Assembly: GCF_040784935.1 (NCBI RefSeq)
Contig: NZ_CP160680.1
Location: 4,817,802 to 4,881,801, forward strand
DNA: 64,000 bases
Source of the DNA: Lewinella sp. LCG006
GTDB lineage: Bacteria; Bacteroidota; Bacteroidia; Chitinophagales; Saprospiraceae
Direction of reading: 5' to 3'
Part shown: in pieces, positions 1-9,022 of the stretch
Numbering within the stretch: the stretch's first letter is position 1
Layout: each line of letters starts with the position of its first letter
Notes under the pieces: model-generated
What the model was told of the DNA's origin: nothing
Databases searched by the model: none
Seen by the model: only the letters and a program-made list of their open reading frames with translations
Translations under genes and position numbers: made by a program

Positions 1-1406
1 CGATAGCTCAGCGAAAACCAATCGGTAGGCTCATAGGTGAAGCCCATGTTGCCCAAAAAGCGGTCGACATCGTCATTGAGGGTAGAAAATTCGGCCAAGT
101 AGCGAGGGCTATCAATGATCCCATCCGAATAATCCCGCTGGGTACCGTCGGCGTTGATGTAGTCGTTTACATCAAAACTGGTAACGTGGTAGCTCAGCGA
201 AGATAAGATCGATTTGTCGCCCGAGTGAGGTTTATTACCCCCGGAATTGGTGTAGTTGACGGAACCCGTAAATTTGAGCTTGTCAGATGCTTTGACGGTT
301 CCAGACAAACGTCCGGTGATACGGCTCCAAGTAGAATTGGGGATAATCCCTTCCTGGTCGAGGTAGGAGAAAGAGGTTGCGTAAGTTGCTTGCTCTGATC
401 CTCCGGAAATGCTCAGGGAGTGATCCTGAGAATAGCCACTTTGGAAGAAGTCATCAATCGGATCAAACTGTGGCGTCAGGCCGGGGTAAATTTTTGGTCC
501 AAACTGCTGAAAACGCAAAGGCGAGCCGTCGCCATTGAAGCGTAGTCTACCAAAACGACCTTCGCGGTAAACTTGCTGGTATTCGGGGCGTTTGGCGATT
601 TCTGAAATACCATACGACGAATTCAAGGACACCTGGGCTTTGCCAGCGGTACCGGTTTTAGTAGTAATTAGGATAACGCCATTCGCTGCCCGGAGGCCAT
701 AAAGCGCCGTTGCCGCAGGTCCTTTCAGTACCGAAATACTGGCAATATCAGCTGGGTTGATATCTGCTGCCCGGTTGGTAAAGCTGGATTGCTCGGAACT
801 GCCAGGAGAATTTGAACCCGCACTGGGGAGGTTGTTTCCCGCAATGGTACTGTTATCAATGGGTACCCCATCCACCACAAAAAGCGGCTGGTTGTTGTCA
901 CCAAAAGAGGTAATCCCCCGGATAACGATGTTGGAGCCCGCTCCCGGAGCACCTGATGAACTGTTGATCAGTACACCCGCTACTTTTCCTTGTAGCGAAT
1001 TGACCAGGTTGCTCTCCTGCGTTGCCGCCAGATCATCACCGTCGAGTTCCTGGACGGCATAGCCCAGGGCTTTCTTTTCGCGGGAGATTCCCAGTGCTGT
1101 TACCACCACTTCATCCAGGCGAGTGCCCGCAGTGAGGGTCAAGTCAATGATTTTTCGACCATTCACAGCAACCGTTTCTGGCGTGTATCCTGTGTAGGAG
1201 AATACCAGGGTTGCATCGGCAGGTACCGAAAGGCGGTAACTACCATCAAGGTCGGTAACGGTACCCGTAGCAGTACCTTCAACCAGGATATTAACGCCAA
1301 TCAGCGGTTGTCCGTCCGCATCATCCGTAACCGTACCCGTTACGGAAATGTCTTGGGCCAGGAGTGGCACTGTGCCCAGTAAAAGTAGGGTGATTAAATA
1401 CTTCAT
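1..1406 (-). CDS. SusC/RagA-family TonB-linked outer membrane receptor (3' part outside window)
   Basis: Reading the minus strand from an ATG at 1406 gives about 468 open codons to the window edge, so only the N-terminal half is present. A signal peptide ending LLAQ is followed by a carboxypeptidase-regulatory-like beta-sandwich (about residues 20-100). The linker contains ALGISREKKALGYAVQE, the hallmark segment of SusC proteins. A TonB plug follows, with LQGKVAGV, VIRG, PLFVVDGVPIDN and LYGLRAANGVILITTK. The barrel begins after about residue 230. Family knowledge: such receptors import large ligands, often glycans, with a SusD lipoprotein and TonB energy. A SusD partner would lie beyond the left edge, so the substrate cannot be inferred. 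Confident in the family. Confidence 0.95.
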   Translation of the reverse strand, partial: MKYLITLLLLGTVPLLAQDISVTGTVTDDADGQPLIGVNILVEGTATGTVTDLDGSYRLSVPADATLVFSYTGYTPETVAVNGRKIIDLTLTAGTRLDEVVVTALGISREKKALGYAVQELDGDDLAATQESNLVNSLQGKVAGVLINSSSGAPGAGSNIVIRGITSFGDNNQPLFVVDGVPIDNSTIAGNNLPSAGSNSPGSSEQSSFTNRAADINPADIASISVLKGPAATALYGLRAANGVILITTKTGTAGKAQVSLNSSYGISEIAKRPEYQQVYREGRFGRLRFNGDGSPLRFQQFGPKIYPGLTPQFDPIDDFFQSGYSQDHSLSISGGSEQATYATSFSYLDQEGIIPNSTWSRITGRLSGTVKASDKLKFTGSVNYTNSGGNKPHSGDKSILSSLSYHVTSFDVNDYINADGTQRDYSDGIIDSPRYLAEFSTLNDDVDRFLGNMGFTYEPTDWFSLSY

Positions 1407-1882
1407 TTTCAAAAGTTTAGTGAGTAAAAAGTAATATTCCTTTCGGGGAACATCCATCCTGCAAAGACGATGGACTACCCGATAGGAGCGTAACCAAAAG
1501 CAGCATGGTTCAGTCGCCTAAACCCTGTGCTATCGGTGAAAATCTAGATTGCAGTTTACGATTGCACTTAGTAGCGTACCGAGCGCTTGTTGAAGCGCAA
1601 AAAGTTGCGTTACGAATGGCTTATCGCCCAAACGCAGCGTACGTTAGTAATGGCTAGTGAAAGGAACCTGCCTTGAGAAAAGATGTAACAACATCAGTGT
1701 TTTTGAAAACACACTTCTCTTAATTCCACAGGGATAAGCTGTAGAAAATGGCTGGCGAAAAAAGATGTTCTATAAATCCAAGAAGAGCAATGTTAAAGAT
1801 TTTATTCCTAATCTACAAATTAAGGGGGCGTCTTAAAAAATGTTCTCGGACAACTGGAAGTTGCCCGAGAACAAACAAGCGC
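1407..1882. other. Intergenic region upstream of the susC-like gene
   Basis: This gap of about 475 bases separates two minus-strand genes and should hold the promoter and leader of the SusC-like gene. I see a short perfect hairpin, GCGCTT-gttg-AAGCGC at 1583-1598, and the terminator of the next gene listed separately. The short open frame on the plus strand reads into the antisense of the amidohydrolase and shows no protein-like composition. No TAnnTTTG promoter is clear. Confidence 0.5.
1835..1873 (-). terminator. Rho-independent terminator of the amidohydrolase gene
   Basis: On the minus strand, ten bases after the stop codon at 1883, TGTTCTCGGGCAAC and GTTGTCCGAGAACA form a 14-bp stem with one G-T pair and a five-base loop (TTCCA). 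A run of six T follows (complement of 1835-1840). This is a textbook intrinsic terminator. Confidence 0.9.
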
Positions 1883-4800
1883 TTATTTACGGATACCCGG
1901 TACACCTTCCGGCGCAGCCTGGTGCCACTCAAAAGCGGGGGCTTTGCGCGCCTGAGGGTACACCTCGTCCAGGTTCTCCGCGTTGAAGAGGCGGCCGTTT
2001 TTCATGACCATCTCTACCGTATTGGAGTTGCGAATATCTTCGAGCGGGTTTTTACCCAAGATGACCAAATCGGCAATCTTACCAGCTTTAATGCTACCGA
2101 GATCTTGCTCAAGTCCAATCGATTCGGCACCGAGAATGGTCGCTACTTTCAGCGCGTCGTGTTCTTTGAGTCCTCCCGATTGTACGCTCCACAATTCCCA
2201 GTGGTAGCCCAATCCCTGTAGCTGTCCATGCGAGCCTACGCCTGCCAAACCACCGGCTTCCACCAGGTCTTTGACAAATACCGCGTGGTCTTCAAAAACG
2301 TGCTCTTCCTTCATGAACCAACCCGCATTCCGGCGACGAGATTTAGCGTCCAGCTCCGATTTTGGGGTGTAGAAATTGAGCTTGGGGTCGCCCTGTACAT
2401 TTTCTGTAGCGTAGTAGTAATTCTCTGCCCAAGGGCCACCATAAGCCACCAGCAGGGTAGGGGTGTAGGTTGTGCGCGATTCCGCTACAAAGGTCTTGAA
2501 GTCTTCGTAGAGCGGGTAGATGGGGAAGGCGTGTTCGTGCCCCGGATAGCCATCCAGAATTTGCGTCACGTTCAGTTTGAAGTCCAGCCCGCCTTCAGTG
2601 GTGGGCATCAAGCCTTGTTCCTTAGCGGCCATGATGATCCACTGACGGTGCTGGCGATTGCCTGTGAGGTACATCTTGATGGTCTTAGTGTGGTAATACT
2701 CCGAGTACTGCTTGAGGACCTCCCGCGCCTGTTCCAGGCTCTTGATGTTGTACGCCCAGAAGCCTACCCCAGGACCGGTAGAATATACCCGAGGACCATA
2801 CATCATACCGGCGTCCACCATATCGGCGTAGGTGAGTACATCGGTTGTGGCCGTCTGCGGGTCGCGGGTCGTCGTGACGCCGTAGGCGAGGTTGGCCGCG
2901 TAAATCCAGATCTGGTTTTTGTGCAACCCCCAGGCTGGCCACATGTGGGCGTGGGTATCCACAAAGCCGGGCACAATGGTCTTGCCGCTCAGGTCCATGG
3001 TCTTGACCCCCGTACCTACGGTGATGCTGCCGGCCGCGCCGACCTGCTTGATGCGGTTGTTTTCGATGAGGATGTCGCCCTGTTCGAAAATTTCGTCGCC
3101 CTTCATGGTGATTACCCGAGCGTTGCGCAGCAGTACCGTGCCCTTGGGCATATCGCGGGGTACTTCTACCTTGATCCGCATTTCAGCGGCTTCGTAGGGC
3201 TTGTCTTCCTCTTTTTTCTCCTCGTCCTTTTTCTCTTCTTTCTTGTCTTCCCCCTCTTCGTCTCCTTCTTCCTTTTTCTTCTTGGCTTCGGCCGCTTTTT
3301 CCGCCGCTTCGGCTTTTTTCTTGGCGGCTATTTCCTCGTCGCGGGCTTTGCCTGCGGCCAGGTCGTAAGTGAAGAAGGCGTTGCCGATCGACCAGTAGGC
3401 CAGTTTGGCATCACTGCTCCAGCTGGGGAATTCTCCTCCGATTTTGGTGAGCTTCCGTGCCGGGAAAGCGGCTTTGCTGGCATCCGCTACATTGATGGTA
3501 ATGGTTTCGCCACCCAGATAGGGGATGGTGACGGTATAAATCTCATTGTTGATCTTAGCCATCGCCTGATCTCCCTCTGGTGCCATGAGGATGAGGTCGG
3601 CATTGGAAGGCTTTTTCTGCGGCTCGGTAGCGGTTTCTGGCAGACTATGGTGATGGTGGTCAAGAATATCATGGAGTGATCCGTAGACGGTGATTCCGGT
3701 AATTTTTACGATGGTCTTTTCATCGGTACCGTCCCAGCGGATAGACTGCAAGCCTTCGCTACCGTAGAGGTAGATGCGGTCGTTACCCTTGACAAAATGG
3801 GGCGTTGCCCGGTTTTTACTTTTTTCAATCAGCGTGCTCTCGCCGCCACTGGCTGCAATCCAGCGCAGTTCGTCCTGGGTGCCGAAGGTGAAGGGGCTGT
3901 CGCCATCTTTGTAGGTCTGCTTGGTTCCTTTCATGAACACGATCCGATCTTTGGTCCAACTCCAGGCGGGCTCCGAGTAGACGCCGGCCATCTCCGTCAG
4001 TCGGACAGGAGCAGTGCCACCGGCTGCGTTGACTTTGTAGAGGTAGCCTCCATCGCTGTCGTTCCAGGTCACAAAAGCGATCTGCTTGCTATCGGGGCTC
4101 CAGGTGGGCATGGCCTCCGTGTAGTTGAAGTTGGTGAGGCGGCGCGGCGTACCAGCGGGGAGGTCCATGACGTAGAGGCGGTTGAGGGCCGTAAACACGA
4201 CCTGCTTGCCGTTGGGCGAAACTTTTGGGTCGCGAATTTGGGTCACCTCCATCATGGGGTCATCGCTGATGGGGTAGTTGAACTTCAGGCGTGGGCCAAC
4301 GGCCAGTTCTTCCTCCACCTGGAAGGGGATGTTGACGGCATCGCCACCATCCATGGCGAGTTTGTAGATTTTGCCACCGTAAGAAGCAATTAGGTGCTTG
4401 CTGTCGGGGGTAAATGACATGGCCGGAAGCACGCCCAGCGGTGCGATCGACTCTTGCTCGTCGCGCTGCACGGGGTAGGCCAGCCATTTTTCGTCACCAT
4501 TTTCCAGGTTGCGGGCCATCAGGCCGGTCTGGTCGTTCCAGCGGCTACCGTATACCAGCCATTTGCCGTCGGGCGAAAGGGTGGGGGTGAAGGCCGAGCC
4601 GTAGCGGGCGCTTTGCGTGGCTATTTTGCCGGTCTCGCGATCGTAGGTCGCCAGCTGGTATTGCGGAAATTCAGCATTGTACTGCCAGGCTCCCCTGCGT
4701 TGCGAAAACCAGATGTAGCGCTCGTCGGCACCAAAAGCAGGTTCTACGGTTTTTAGCGTCTCGGGCGTTTTGATCAACTGCGCCCCGGAGCCTCCATCGC

Positions 4801-5308
4801 GATGGTAGATGTGTAGTTTGAGGTTACGCGTGCCCTGGCTGGTAACGATGTACTGTCCATCGGGCGTCCACTCGGCCGACTGCATATTGTCGTTGTTGCC
4901 TTGGGTGACCTGGGTGCTGTCGCCTTTTTCCAGGTCCATGATCCAGGCGTTGTTGCCGCCGCTGCGATCGGATAGGAAGAGGAGCGATTTGCCGTCGGGC
5001 GAAAACTTGGGTTGGGAATCAAAGGCCAGGCCTTCGGTAATGCGGGTAGCTTTTCCGCCGGTAATGGGCAGCGTATAGAGGTCGCCCAGGAGATCAAAAG
5101 CAATGGTCTTCCCGTCGGGGCTAACGTCGAGCGAAAGCCAGGTGCCGTTGTCGGTATTGATCTTAATACTGCGGGTAGCCTCCAGCGGCAGTGGCTCCTT
5201 ACTGTCTTCTTTTTTGACGGAATCCTGCTGAACAGCAGTGGTGTCGGTTTGGGCAAAGGCACTGCAACTGAGTACCAATGCCAGCATAGAAAGTAGGTAT
5301 TTCATCAT
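1883..5308 (-). CDS. Secreted TolB-like beta-propeller/amidohydrolase fusion protein
   Basis: This 1141-residue protein has a signal peptide (MMKYLLSMLALVLSCSAFAQ). Residues about 45-620 hold repeated TolB/WD40-like blades, seen as recurring FSPDGKSL, WTPDGQYI, LSPDGKWL and WSPDSKQIAF segments. A Lys/Glu-rich low-complexity linker follows (about 680-735). The C-terminal amidohydrolase domain starts with FVDTHAHMWPAWG, where the two His match the first metal-binding motif, and ends with the usual ADLVILGKNPLEDI strand. Family knowledge: this layout is common in secreted Bacteroidota hydrolases of the imidazolonepropionase/prolidase type with undefined substrates. It stands alone with its own terminator. 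The substrate is unknown. Confidence 0.9.
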   Translation of the reverse strand: MMKYLLSMLALVLSCSAFAQTDTTAVQQDSVKKEDSKEPLPLEATRSIKINTDNGTWLSLDVSPDGKTIAFDLLGDLYTLPITGGKATRITEGLAFDSQPKFSPDGKSLLFLSDRSGGNNAWIMDLEKGDSTQVTQGNNDNMQSAEWTPDGQYIVTSQGTRNLKLHIYHRDGGSGAQLIKTPETLKTVEPAFGADERYIWFSQRRGAWQYNAEFPQYQLATYDRETGKIATQSARYGSAFTPTLSPDGKWLVYGSRWNDQTGLMARNLENGDEKWLAYPVQRDEQESIAPLGVLPAMSFTPDSKHLIASYGGKIYKLAMDGGDAVNIPFQVEEELAVGPRLKFNYPISDDPMMEVTQIRDPKVSPNGKQVVFTALNRLYVMDLPAGTPRRLTNFNYTEAMPTWSPDSKQIAFVTWNDSDGGYLYKVNAAGGTAPVRLTEMAGVYSEPAWSWTKDRIVFMKGTKQTYKDGDSPFTFGTQDELRWIAASGGESTLIEKSKNRATPHFVKGNDRIYLYGSEGLQSIRWDGTDEKTIVKITGITVYGSLHDILDHHHHSLPETATEPQKKPSNADLILMAPEGDQAMAKINNEIYTVTIPYLGGETITINVADASKAAFPARKLTKIGGEFPSWSSDAKLAYWSIGNAFFTYDLAAGKARDEEIAAKKKAEAAEKAAEAKKKKEEGDEEGEDKKEEKKDEEKKEEDKPYEAAEMRIKVEVPRDMPKGTVLLRNARVITMKGDEIFEQGDILIENNRIKQVGAAGSITVGTGVKTMDLSGKTIVPGFVDTHAHMWPAWGLHKNQIWIYAANLAYGVTTTRDPQTATTDVLTYADMVDAGMMYGPRVYSTGPGVGFWAYNIKSLEQAREVLKQYSEYYHTKTIKMYLTGNRQHRQWIIMAAKEQGLMPTTEGGLDFKLNVTQILDGYPGHEHAFPIYPLYEDFKTFVAESRTTYTPTLLVAYGGPWAENYYYATENVQGDPKLNFYTPKSELDAKSRRRNAGWFMKEEHVFEDHAVFVKDLVEAGGLAGVGSHGQLQGLGYHWELWSVQSGGLKEHDALKVATILGAESIGLEQDLGSIKAGKIADLVILGKNPLEDIRNSNTVEMVMKNGRLFNAENLDEVYPQARKAPAFEWHQAAPEGVPGIRK

Positions 5309-5768
5309 CGTGAACAGAATGATTTAAGCTGATTTTGAATTGTGTATGCCAAAGTAATCTTTTCTGTCCAAGTACATGAGACTTTGCAGGGGGTAGAGGG
5401 GTTGGTGCAGTGAAGGTGTGGGAATGACGGTTTTTTTTTAGCCACAAAGGCACTAAGGCACGGAATTACACTAAGTTTTTTTTGGTGCGGAGCCACCTGG
5501 CAGCAGAAAGGGCACGGAATTGCCTGCCAGTAAGCTGGCCTTATAGGTAGGGTCGCGGAGTTTTTTTGTGAAAGTAGGCCAAAAGGGGTATTTTGTTGGT
5601 GTGTAAAGAGCTTGTCGGTGACTAAAAAAATAGGATGAACAAATACCTGGTTTTTCTACCAATAATGATATTTGATGTTTCCCCAATAAACGAAAAAGTG
5701 TTTGTCATTCAGCGATTTGTGTTAATGAATCTCAGCATGTTGGAATAAGTTTGTGTAAAGAAAATAAA
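5309..5768. other. Divergent intergenic region between amidohydrolase and AraC genes
   Basis: This stretch of about 460 bases lies between divergent genes and should contain both promoters. At about 5440-5476 it holds GCCACAAAGGCACTAAGG between homopolymer T runs, reminiscent of degenerate CTTTGTGGC-type intergenic repeats seen in many Bacteroidota. Small frames on the minus strand look like chance frames with no recognisable domain. I see no gene. Confidence 0.45.
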
Positions 5769-6677
5769 ATGAGCGAGCAGATTATTCATTCGGAATCAAT
5801 TACTGAAATTAGGTCGGTATTTGGATTAGGGAAACCTACACATCCTTTGATTACCGTCTTAGACACCCAGCAACTTGCTTATGGAGAAGAAACGGTTGGT
5901 AAGCGCTTTTCTTCTGACCTATACTGCATTGCCCTAAAAGACTCAAGCTGTGGTATTGATTACGGTAGGAATGCTTATGACTTTGATGAGGGTGTCTTAA
6001 TTTTTACCGCACCAAAACAGGTAATTACCGTCAAGCGACCACAAGAATTGAATCAGGTAAAAGGCTGGATGCTCTATTTTCATCCCAACTTGATAAGAAA
6101 TACAGTACTTTGTTCGAAAATTGATTCCTACAACTTCTTTAATTACGAAGTTCACGAAGCATTGCATCTTTCAGAAAATGAGCAAAATACGCTTAATCAA
6201 ATTGTTCAGCTGATTCGGGAAGAAATCAAAGAGCGAATAGATAATCATAGTCAGCAAGTACTCGTGTCAAATATTGAATTATTGCTAAATTACAGTAAAC
6301 GATTTTACGAAAGGCAGTTTAATACTCGTGCAGCAAGTAATATTGATATTGTTTCTAAAGTTGAGTTGTTGCTAAAAAAATATTATTCGGATAACCAACT
6401 CATAGAGACAGGGCCGCCAAGCATTCAATATTTAGCAGACCACTGTCATTTATCGGCGAGTTATTTGAGTGACCTACTTGCCAAAGAAACAGGACGTTCC
6501 GCAAAAGATCATATCAATGATTTTCTGATCGACAAAGCAAAACACTTACTACTAAGCTCTACCGATTCAATAAGCGGAATAGCTTACACACTTGGTTTTA
6601 ATTATCCACACTACTTCGGGAGACTTTTCAAGCAAAAAACAGGTAAAACACCCCAAGAATACAGACAGTTAAATTAG
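5769..6677 (+). CDS. AraC-family transcriptional regulator
   Basis: A 302-residue DNA-binding regulator. Residues about 1-180 form an AraC-type sensing domain of cupin-like character (CIALKDSSCGIDYG, GVLIFTAPKQVI). The last 100 residues carry two helix-turn-helix units: IQYLADHCHLSASYLSDLLAKETG and then SISGIAYTLGFNYPHYFGRLFKQKTGKTPQEYR, the AraC/XylS signature. I chose the ATG at 5769; an upstream TTG at 5751 is in frame but unlikely. It lies 137 bp upstream of an SDR oxidoreductase in the same direction, a pairing seen often in Bacteroidota, so it probably controls that gene. The terminator between them suggests separate transcripts. The inducer is unknown. Confidence 0.93.
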   Translation: MSEQIIHSESITEIRSVFGLGKPTHPLITVLDTQQLAYGEETVGKRFSSDLYCIALKDSSCGIDYGRNAYDFDEGVLIFTAPKQVITVKRPQELNQVKGWMLYFHPNLIRNTVLCSKIDSYNFFNYEVHEALHLSENEQNTLNQIVQLIREEIKERIDNHSQQVLVSNIELLLNYSKRFYERQFNTRAASNIDIVSKVELLLKKYYSDNQLIETGPPSIQYLADHCHLSASYLSDLLAKETGRSAKDHINDFLIDKAKHLLLSSTDSISGIAYTLGFNYPHYFGRLFKQKTGKTPQEYRQLN

Positions 6678-6698
6678 TGCTTTGGGCACTAGAACAGA

Positions 6699-6724
6699 AG
6701 GAAGCACAACCAGCTTCCTTTTTT
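6699..6724 (+). terminator. Rho-independent terminator after the AraC gene
   Basis: AGGAAGC (6699-6705) and GCTTCCT (6713-6719) form a perfect 7-bp stem around a seven-base loop and run into six T (6719-6724). It begins 22 bp after the AraC stop codon. Confidence 0.85.
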
Positions 6725-6814
6725 CGTATCTGCGATTTGTGTTTAATCTTCCCCCTTTCGTGTTAAGCTCCATCTCTTTCTCATCAGATATTTGTTTCAT
6801 TAAATCACTTAATA

Positions 6815-7699
6815 ATGGATAAGATGAAACATAAAATTTTAGTAACAGGAGCCAGTGGTGCTTTTGGTAGTCTAGCTTGTATTCAATTAGCAGAAAACGG
6901 ACATCAGGTGGTAGGAACAATGCGTTCCGTTTCAGGTAAAAATGAAGCTATCGCCAATGAGTTAAAAGGAAAAGGTGTGGCTTTGGTAGAAATGGATGTC
7001 ACCAACGAAGAAAGCGTGAATGCGGGCGTGAATGCAGCGATAGAGCTAATGGGCGGTTTAGATACCGTTTTCAACAATGCAGGCATCGGCGCAAATGGTA
7101 TTCTTGAATGTTTTACTGCTGATGATATTCAAAGAATGTTTGACGTAAATGTTTTCGGCGTTCAACGCCTGATGAGAGCGGTTTTACCACATCTTCGACA
7201 TCAAGGGAAAGGAACAATTATTCATACTTCAAGTTGCATAGGCAGAGTCACCACCCCATTTCTTGCGTCTTATTCTGCTTCAAAATACGCCTTGGAATCT
7301 TTAGCAGAAGGTTATCGAGCAGAACTTTCAGGCTTTGGCATAGAATCATGTATTGTAGAACCGGGCGGATTTCCGACGGGCTTTATGAGTGGCATGATCA
7401 CCCCAAGCGATACGGAAAGAAGGAATCAATATGGTGAAATGGCTCATCTTCCTGAAGCTTCGATACAAGGGTATGTCGCTTATGTAGAATCTATCCCTGA
7501 ACAACGACCTGAACGAGTGGCAGAAGCGGTATTACAATTAGTAAACACGCCTTTTGGCGAAAAGCCATTTAGAACAGTTGTCGATTTTTCTGGACTGAAA
7601 CAAGCTATCGAAAACTACAACCAAGTATTGAACGACACGACAAAGGCCATCTATACCGCAAACGGTGTGGATAATCTACTAAGCCTGAACAAAAATTAA
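6815..7699 (+). CDS. Short-chain dehydrogenase/reductase (SDR family)
   Basis: This 294-residue cytoplasmic protein is a classical SDR. The Rossmann nucleotide-binding motif TGASGAFG sits at about residues 9-16, NNAG at about 88, and the catalytic YSASK (Tyr-xxx-Lys) at about 155 after the conserved Ser in HTSS. These define an NAD(P)-dependent oxidoreductase; the substrate cannot be read from sequence. It starts at the ATG at 6815, with a second in-frame ATG five codons later that could also be used. It probably responds to the AraC regulator upstream. Nothing is broken, and the start of the accessory island follows directly downstream. Confidence 0.93.
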   Translation: MDKMKHKILVTGASGAFGSLACIQLAENGHQVVGTMRSVSGKNEAIANELKGKGVALVEMDVTNEESVNAGVNAAIELMGGLDTVFNNAGIGANGILECFTADDIQRMFDVNVFGVQRLMRAVLPHLRHQGKGTIIHTSSCIGRVTTPFLASYSASKYALESLAEGYRAELSGFGIESCIVEPGGFPTGFMSGMITPSDTERRNQYGEMAHLPEASIQGYVAYVESIPEQRPERVAEAVLQLVNTPFGEKPFRTVVDFSGLKQAIENYNQVLNDTTKAIYTANGVDNLLSLNKN

Positions 7700-7748
7700 A
7701 TGAGCCAATGAAGCGTTTTTTGCAATGATGTATACCGATCAAAGTGTT

Positions 7749-7999
7749 TGTGTGAGGCCCACCCCGAAGCTCGTCTACTGTGCCAGAATGGCCGGCAGGG
7801 AGCAGCAAAGCTACCCCAAAGTAGCCACGAACCCGTCTGCCTGTCTGGTGGCCAGACGGGTTCGGCTAAGCCAGGTAGCGTGAAACCACTTAGCTGTCGG
7901 GAAAAAGTAAAAGCTGTTCGGAGGACTACACGACCTTGGGGAGCCAAAGAATTCGCGATTCTCGACAATCAAGTAGGAATTAGGTTTCAACAGTGGTAA
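7749..7999 (+). other. Structured non-coding stretch, possible group II intron domain I remnant
   Basis: Just downstream of the SDR gene lies a G+C-richer stretch with strong internal pairing. GAACCCGTCTG (7829-7839) pairs perfectly with CAGACGGGTTC (7853-7863), and a further small hairpin (GAATTCGCGATTC) lies near 7950. It begins with GTGTG, which fits the GUGYG 5' end of group II introns, but I see no domain V or VI, no reverse transcriptase gene and no 3' boundary. The overlapping 83-codon frame on the plus strand does not look like a protein. If it is an intron it is a 5' fragment. Other structured RNAs or decayed mobile DNA fit equally well. Confidence 0.3.
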
Positions 8000-8057
8000 T
8001 CATTGTTGGTGGCAAAAAGCAAAGCACTGCTAACTCGGGTAGGTGAGCTTTCTTTAT

Positions 8058-8246
8058 AAATGGCGCAGGAATACCGGAAAAAAGCCTAAATTAGTCGGTA
8101 AGTAAAACGGATAAAATGCGCTTTTCCACTATAGCTATTATCGGAAATCTTGATCAGGGGTGGTAAACGTTTTGAGACAGGTTCAACGGCTTTTCGCCAA
8201 AGGTGTTGGCAGTTGGCGACTGACCTGTCTGCACTGGTGATGGTCA
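8058..8246 (+). repeat. Island repeat, copy 1
   Basis: This copy shares about 190 bp with 8835-9022. Shared blocks include AAATGGCGCAGGAATACC, TAGTCGGTAAGTAAAA, a long exact block from ATGCGCTTTTCC to GATCAGGGGTG, AGGTTCAACGGCT, and TTGGCGACTGAC. Differences are scattered point changes. Within it TTCGCCAA (about 8193-8200) faces TTGGCGAC, a stem that copy 2 has as a perfect 8-bp pairing. It ends about 34 bp before the small membrane protein gene. Confidence 0.85.
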
Positions 8247-8279
8247 GCTTAAGAGTTTGGTGTATCAAAACATGAGAAA

Positions 8280-8480
8280 ATGAAGATTATAAATCCAGAG
8301 AATGTATGTCCGGCAAAGGTGTTTATAGCCACTATAATTGTCCTTATCATATTATACCTGTTTTTTGAAGACCCCGATGTGATTTTCATTGTTATGTTAA
8401 TAACAATCACAATCAAATATTTTTACGAAGAGAGATACTGTAAGGAAGTAGTTGAAAATGATAACTTGAATGAAAAATAG
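8280..8480 (+). CDS. Small hypothetical membrane protein
   Basis: A 66-residue frame with an ATG at 8280. Residues about 12-30 (AKVFIATIIVLIILYLFF) and 33-48 (VIFIVMLITITIKYFY) are two hydrophobic segments joined by a short acidic turn (EDPD). A charged, acidic C-terminal tail follows, giving a two-pass membrane hairpin. No family is recognised. It lies between the two copies of the island repeat like a carried gene. Coding is supported by protein-like composition only, so this is moderately uncertain. Confidence 0.5.
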   Translation: MKIINPENVCPAKVFIATIIVLIILYLFFEDPDVIFIVMLITITIKYFYEERYCKEVVENDNLNEK

Positions 8481-8692
8481 AGGGTGTAGAAAGCCTTCCG
8501 CCGCTAATACCTACCTGATGCCTCCTATCGTCGACCTGTGCATAACCATGCAGCTGAACAAAATCACCTCGTTTTCATCATCAATTCATTGTTTTTCAAT
8601 TGATTATTCATTTCCTATTCGCTATTTCCGTTACCTCATTCACAAAACAAAAAGCGATAAAAACAAAAGCAGCCTACCCGCAAGGATAGCGC

Positions 8693-8881
8693 ATGTATTT
8701 GATCTTAAAGAACTACAGTCCGGCAACCGTGTCGACGTATGGTTATGCTTTTCGACAGTTTTTGGACTGGAGGATAAGCAGGAAATATGGAGAGGATTTT
8801 ATTCCCGAGCAAGTTGCGCTGACGTTTACACAAGAAATGGCGCAGGAATACCGAAAAAAGCTTAAATTAGTCGGTAAGTAA
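8693..8881 (+). pseudogene. Truncated tyrosine recombinase, N-terminal core-binding domain only
   Basis: The 62 codons from the ATG at 8693 read LILKNYSPATVSTYGYAFRQF and onwards, the typical SAM-like core-binding region of phage/XerCD-type tyrosine recombinases (YSxxTxxxYxxxxxxFxxW). The frame ends at 8881. The catalytic domain with its Arg-His-Arg-Tyr residues is missing, and an in-frame TAG at 8687 lies just upstream. The last 15 codons lie inside repeat copy 2, and copy 1 keeps the matching end of this gene, so the element was duplicated and decayed. No activity is expected. Confidence 0.6.
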
Positions 8882-9022
8882 AAAAGACGAAATGCGCTTT
8901 TCCACTATAGCTATTATCGGAAATCTTGATCAGGGGTGATAAAGGTATTAAGGCAGGTTCAACGGCTCGTCGCCAAAGGCTTTGGGCGTTGGCGACTGAC
9001 ATGTCTGCGCTGGAGATGGTCG
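8835..9022 (+). repeat. Island repeat, copy 2
   Basis: Second copy of the repeat at 8058-8246, same orientation, 777 bp downstream. It contains GTCGCCAA (8970-8977) and TTGGCGAC (8990-8997) as a perfect stem with a 12-base spacer; copy 1 keeps this pairing except at one position, which hints at a conserved fold. Its first 47 bases are the end of the truncated recombinase frame. Minus-strand frames through both copies share a similar peptide, but this is explained by the DNA repeat. Confidence 0.85.

Noticed and set aside
2228-3679. Long plus-strand open frame (483 codons) antisense to the amidohydrolase gene
   Set aside because: It mirrors the third-position pattern of a clear gene on the other strand, and its peptide has low-complexity Phe/Leu runs that are the complement of the Lys/Glu linker.
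8470-8865. 131-codon plus-strand frame overlapping the recombinase remnant
   Set aside because: The overlapping frame at 8693 matches a known domain; this one does not and spans two unrelated pieces of DNA.
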